Shown here piece after piece: positions 62,353 through 64,000 of a stretch of 64,000 bases of DNA. Positions within the stretch are counted from its first letter, which is position 1; each line of letters begins with the position of its first letter. The notes beneath the pieces are model-generated. The model had not been told where the DNA came from, did no database searches, and saw nothing but the letters and a program-made list of their open reading frames with translations. Origin of the DNA: Calothrix sp. NIES-2098 (GTDB lineage Bacteria > Cyanobacteriota > Cyanobacteriia > Cyanobacteriales > Nostocaceae); assembly GCA_002368175.1 (NCBI GenBank), contig AP018172.1, positions 621,001 to 685,000 on the forward strand. Direction: 5' to 3'. The position numbers were made by a program, and so were the translations under genes.

Positions 62353-64000
62353 TCACTCTGGTAATCTGTCTAAAATCTCCCGCGCCACTGCTGCCCAATA
62401 TTCATCTTTATACTCAATATATATCTCTAACGCTGTCTGCAAATTCGCCCTCGCCTCTGGGAAGTTTTCCTCCGCTTCTGCAAGTGTTCCTAAACAGTGG
62501 TAAGTAAGTGCTTGCTCATAGCGATCGCCATATTCGATTTTGATAGCCAAAGCTTGTTGATAATTGCACCGCGCCTCCTCAAATTCCCGCAATTCTTGGG
62601 CAACTCTTCCCAACTGGTGGTAGGTGCTGGCTTGGGAATAGCGATCGCTATATTCGATTTTGATAGCCAAAGCTTGTTGATAATTGCGCCGCGCCTCCTC
62701 ATATTCTCGCAAACCTTGAGCAACTATTCCCAGGTTGTGGTACGTGCTGGCGCTTAAATAGCGATCACCATATTCGATCAAAATAGCCAAAGCCTGTTGG
62801 AAATTCCGCCGTGCTTCCTCATATTCATGTAAATTTCCGGCAACTATTCCCAACTGGTGGTAGGTGCGGGCGCTTGAATAGCGATCGCCATATTCAATTT
62901 TGATCGCCAAAGCTTGTTGATAATTGCGCCGCGCTTCCTCAAACTCCCGCAAATCCTCAGCTACCATTCCCAACCCGTGGTAGGTGCTAGCTTGGGAATA
63001 GCGATCGCCATATTCAATATAGATAGCCAAAGCTTGTTGATAATTGCGCCGCGCCTCCTCAAATTCCCACAAATTTTGGGCGACTATTCCCAACTGGTGG
63101 TAGGTTTTGGCTTGGGAATAGCGATTGTCATATTCAATAAAGATAGCCAAAGCTTGTTGATAATTGCGCCGCGCCTCCTCAAATTCCCGCAAATCTTGAG
63201 CAACTCTTCCCAACTGGTGGTAGGTACCAGCTTGGGAATAGCGATCGCCTAGCTCTTGATATATTTCTAAACACTGCTGATAAAATTCATTAGCCTGTGC
63301 AAATTGTCTCAATTCTAAGTAAGCATTACCCAAGTAAAACAAAGCCCTAGCTTCCTCACGCTTATTTTCTAGCTTTTGGGCAATATTTAATGCTTGTTGA
63401 TAATAAGTAATTGCTGTCTCAAATTGTCTTTGCTGAGAATAAGTCTTTCCTAACGAATTAAGAACTTTTATCTGAAAGCTACTATCTTCAAAACTCTCAG
63501 CAATTTTTTCGGCTTCTGCTAAATATTCCCTGGCTTTTTCTGGTTTGTTGTGACTGATATAAGCCAATCCTAATTGATGTAAAACATTACTATACCTACG
63601 GATATTGCCATCAGGTACATGATACCCAGTAGGTTTATATTCCATCAACAGACGGTTTAATACATCAATGCGTTCTTGCTTTTCTGGTGGTGGTAATCTA
63701 TCGACAATTCTCTCTGTATTTTGAGCTTGGTTTAACGCCTGTTCTTTAGTATTCTCTGGCGTTTTAAACCTAAATATTCCCGAACTCCAAGCCCAAAAAT
63801 CTGGTGCGAATTTAGCTAGGCGGGTAATGGCATAGTCTGGCAGAATAAATAATATTGGATAAGGAACAGTTCTTTTATAAGCATCGCGAACAAAATTCAA
63901 ATCTTGTAATACTGGGGGATACTCGCCAAAAACGCCAATAGATTTCTCTAGCCCCCGCACAATCAACACTAATTTTTTGTTTGCATCTACTTGAATATTC
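62353..64000 (-). CDS. NTPase-TPR protein, 3' part (5' end beyond the window)
   Basis: Partial gene: the frame is open to the window edge, so the start lies beyond 64000. The visible 549 codons begin inside an NTPase-like domain (KKLVLIVRGLEKSIG, a Walker-B-like strand, then VPYPILFILPDYAITRLAKFAPDFWAW). After a linker, about ten TPRs of 40 residues follow (DRYSQASTYHQLGRVAQ, LREFEEARRNYQQALAI). The repeats are nearly identical at the DNA level with a 120-base period, each with a HIP1 site. The layout resembles cyanobacterial STAND-type TPR sensors. A TTG at 63969 is in frame but is not the start. Confidence 0.8.
   Translation of the reverse strand, partial: NIQVDANKKLVLIVRGLEKSIGVFGEYPPVLQDLNFVRDAYKRTVPYPILFILPDYAITRLAKFAPDFWAWSSGIFRFKTPENTKEQALNQAQNTERIVDRLPPPEKQERIDVLNRLLMEYKPTGYHVPDGNIRRYSNVLHQLGLAYISHNKPEKAREYLAEAEKIAESFEDSSFQIKVLNSLGKTYSQQRQFETAITYYQQALNIAQKLENKREEARALFYLGNAYLELRQFAQANEFYQQCLEIYQELGDRYSQAGTYHQLGRVAQDLREFEEARRNYQQALAIFIEYDNRYSQAKTYHQLGIVAQNLWEFEEARRNYQQALAIYIEYGDRYSQASTYHGLGMVAEDLREFEEARRNYQQALAIKIEYGDRYSSARTYHQLGIVAGNLHEYEEARRNFQQALAILIEYGDRYLSASTYHNLGIVAQGLREYEEARRNYQQALAIKIEYSDRYSQASTYHQLGRVAQELREFEEARCNYQQALAIKIEYGDRYEQALTYHCLGTLAEAEENFPEARANLQTALEIYIEYKDEYWAAVAREILDRLPE

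Overview
This window is a chromosomal segment of a filamentous cyanobacterium, most likely a heterocyst-forming Nostocales member (Nostoc/Calothrix/Tolypothrix-like). The basis is the very frequent HIP1 octamer GCGATCGC, short tandem heptamer repeats between genes, petB-petD (cytochrome b6f), a CtpA protease next to petB, a CrtO-type carotenoid ketolase, a CYP110-type P450, a cyAbrB regulator, and many small cyanobacterial conserved proteins. I found no rRNA, tRNA, CRISPR array, complete insertion sequence or prophage. Gene order is mostly single genes or pairs on both strands, with many repeat-rich gaps.

Layout. 0-9.5 kb: endonuclease V, histidine phosphatase, tRNA 2-selenouridine synthase MnmH, a fused DhaM-HPr-EI phosphotransferase, a PAS histidine kinase, a small hypothetical protein, and a DMT transporter preceded by a CIRCE-like inverted repeat. 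9.5-17.4 kb: 6-phosphofructokinase with an unusual leader (a small upstream reading frame and an inverted repeat covering the ribosome binding site), a DUF5895-like protein, MltA with a small partner, and a LemA/M48 protease pair. 17.4-22.4 kb is an accessory region. It holds a 21-bp minisatellite that is open in several frames, an N-terminally short RelE/ParE toxin, and an AT-rich, HIP1-free two-gene operon: an ABC-type AAA ATPase followed with no gap by a DUF4435/TOPRIM-like protein. That pair has the architecture of the PARIS (AriA-AriB) anti-phage system and is the strongest candidate for an exciting system here.

22.4-33.6 kb: a transketolase/phosphoketolase-family enzyme divergent from CYP110, a DUF2993 protein, CrtO, a site-2 protease, an MBL-fold protein with a degraded metal site, and CtpA. 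33.9-35.4 kb: petB and petD, with a perfect palindrome between them and a nested rod-like RNA fold plus U-tract just after petD. 35.6-48 kb: an RsbW-like anti-sigma kinase, a GDP-mannose-dehydratase-like enzyme with a coupled glycosyltransferase, a STAND-like NTPase with 12 TPRs overlapping pyrR, CbiB, an Rrf2 regulator without Fe-S cysteines, cyAbrB, and a ClC transporter with CBS domains. 48-64 kb: a HEAT-repeat protein, MurF, oligopeptidase B, HemE, an SDR protein and a lipoate-ligase-like protein that each seem to carry an in-frame dispersed repeat, a B12-binding radical SAM protein, a Rieske oxygenase, a YbjN protein, a 125-bp MITE-like element, a Uma2 protein, and the 3' part of a second NTPase-TPR gene that runs off the window.

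Most genes are core metabolism, envelope or photosynthesis. The accessory content is the PARIS-like island, the toxin, the STAND/TPR genes, and several repeat families. All calls come from reading the sequence; no database search was run.
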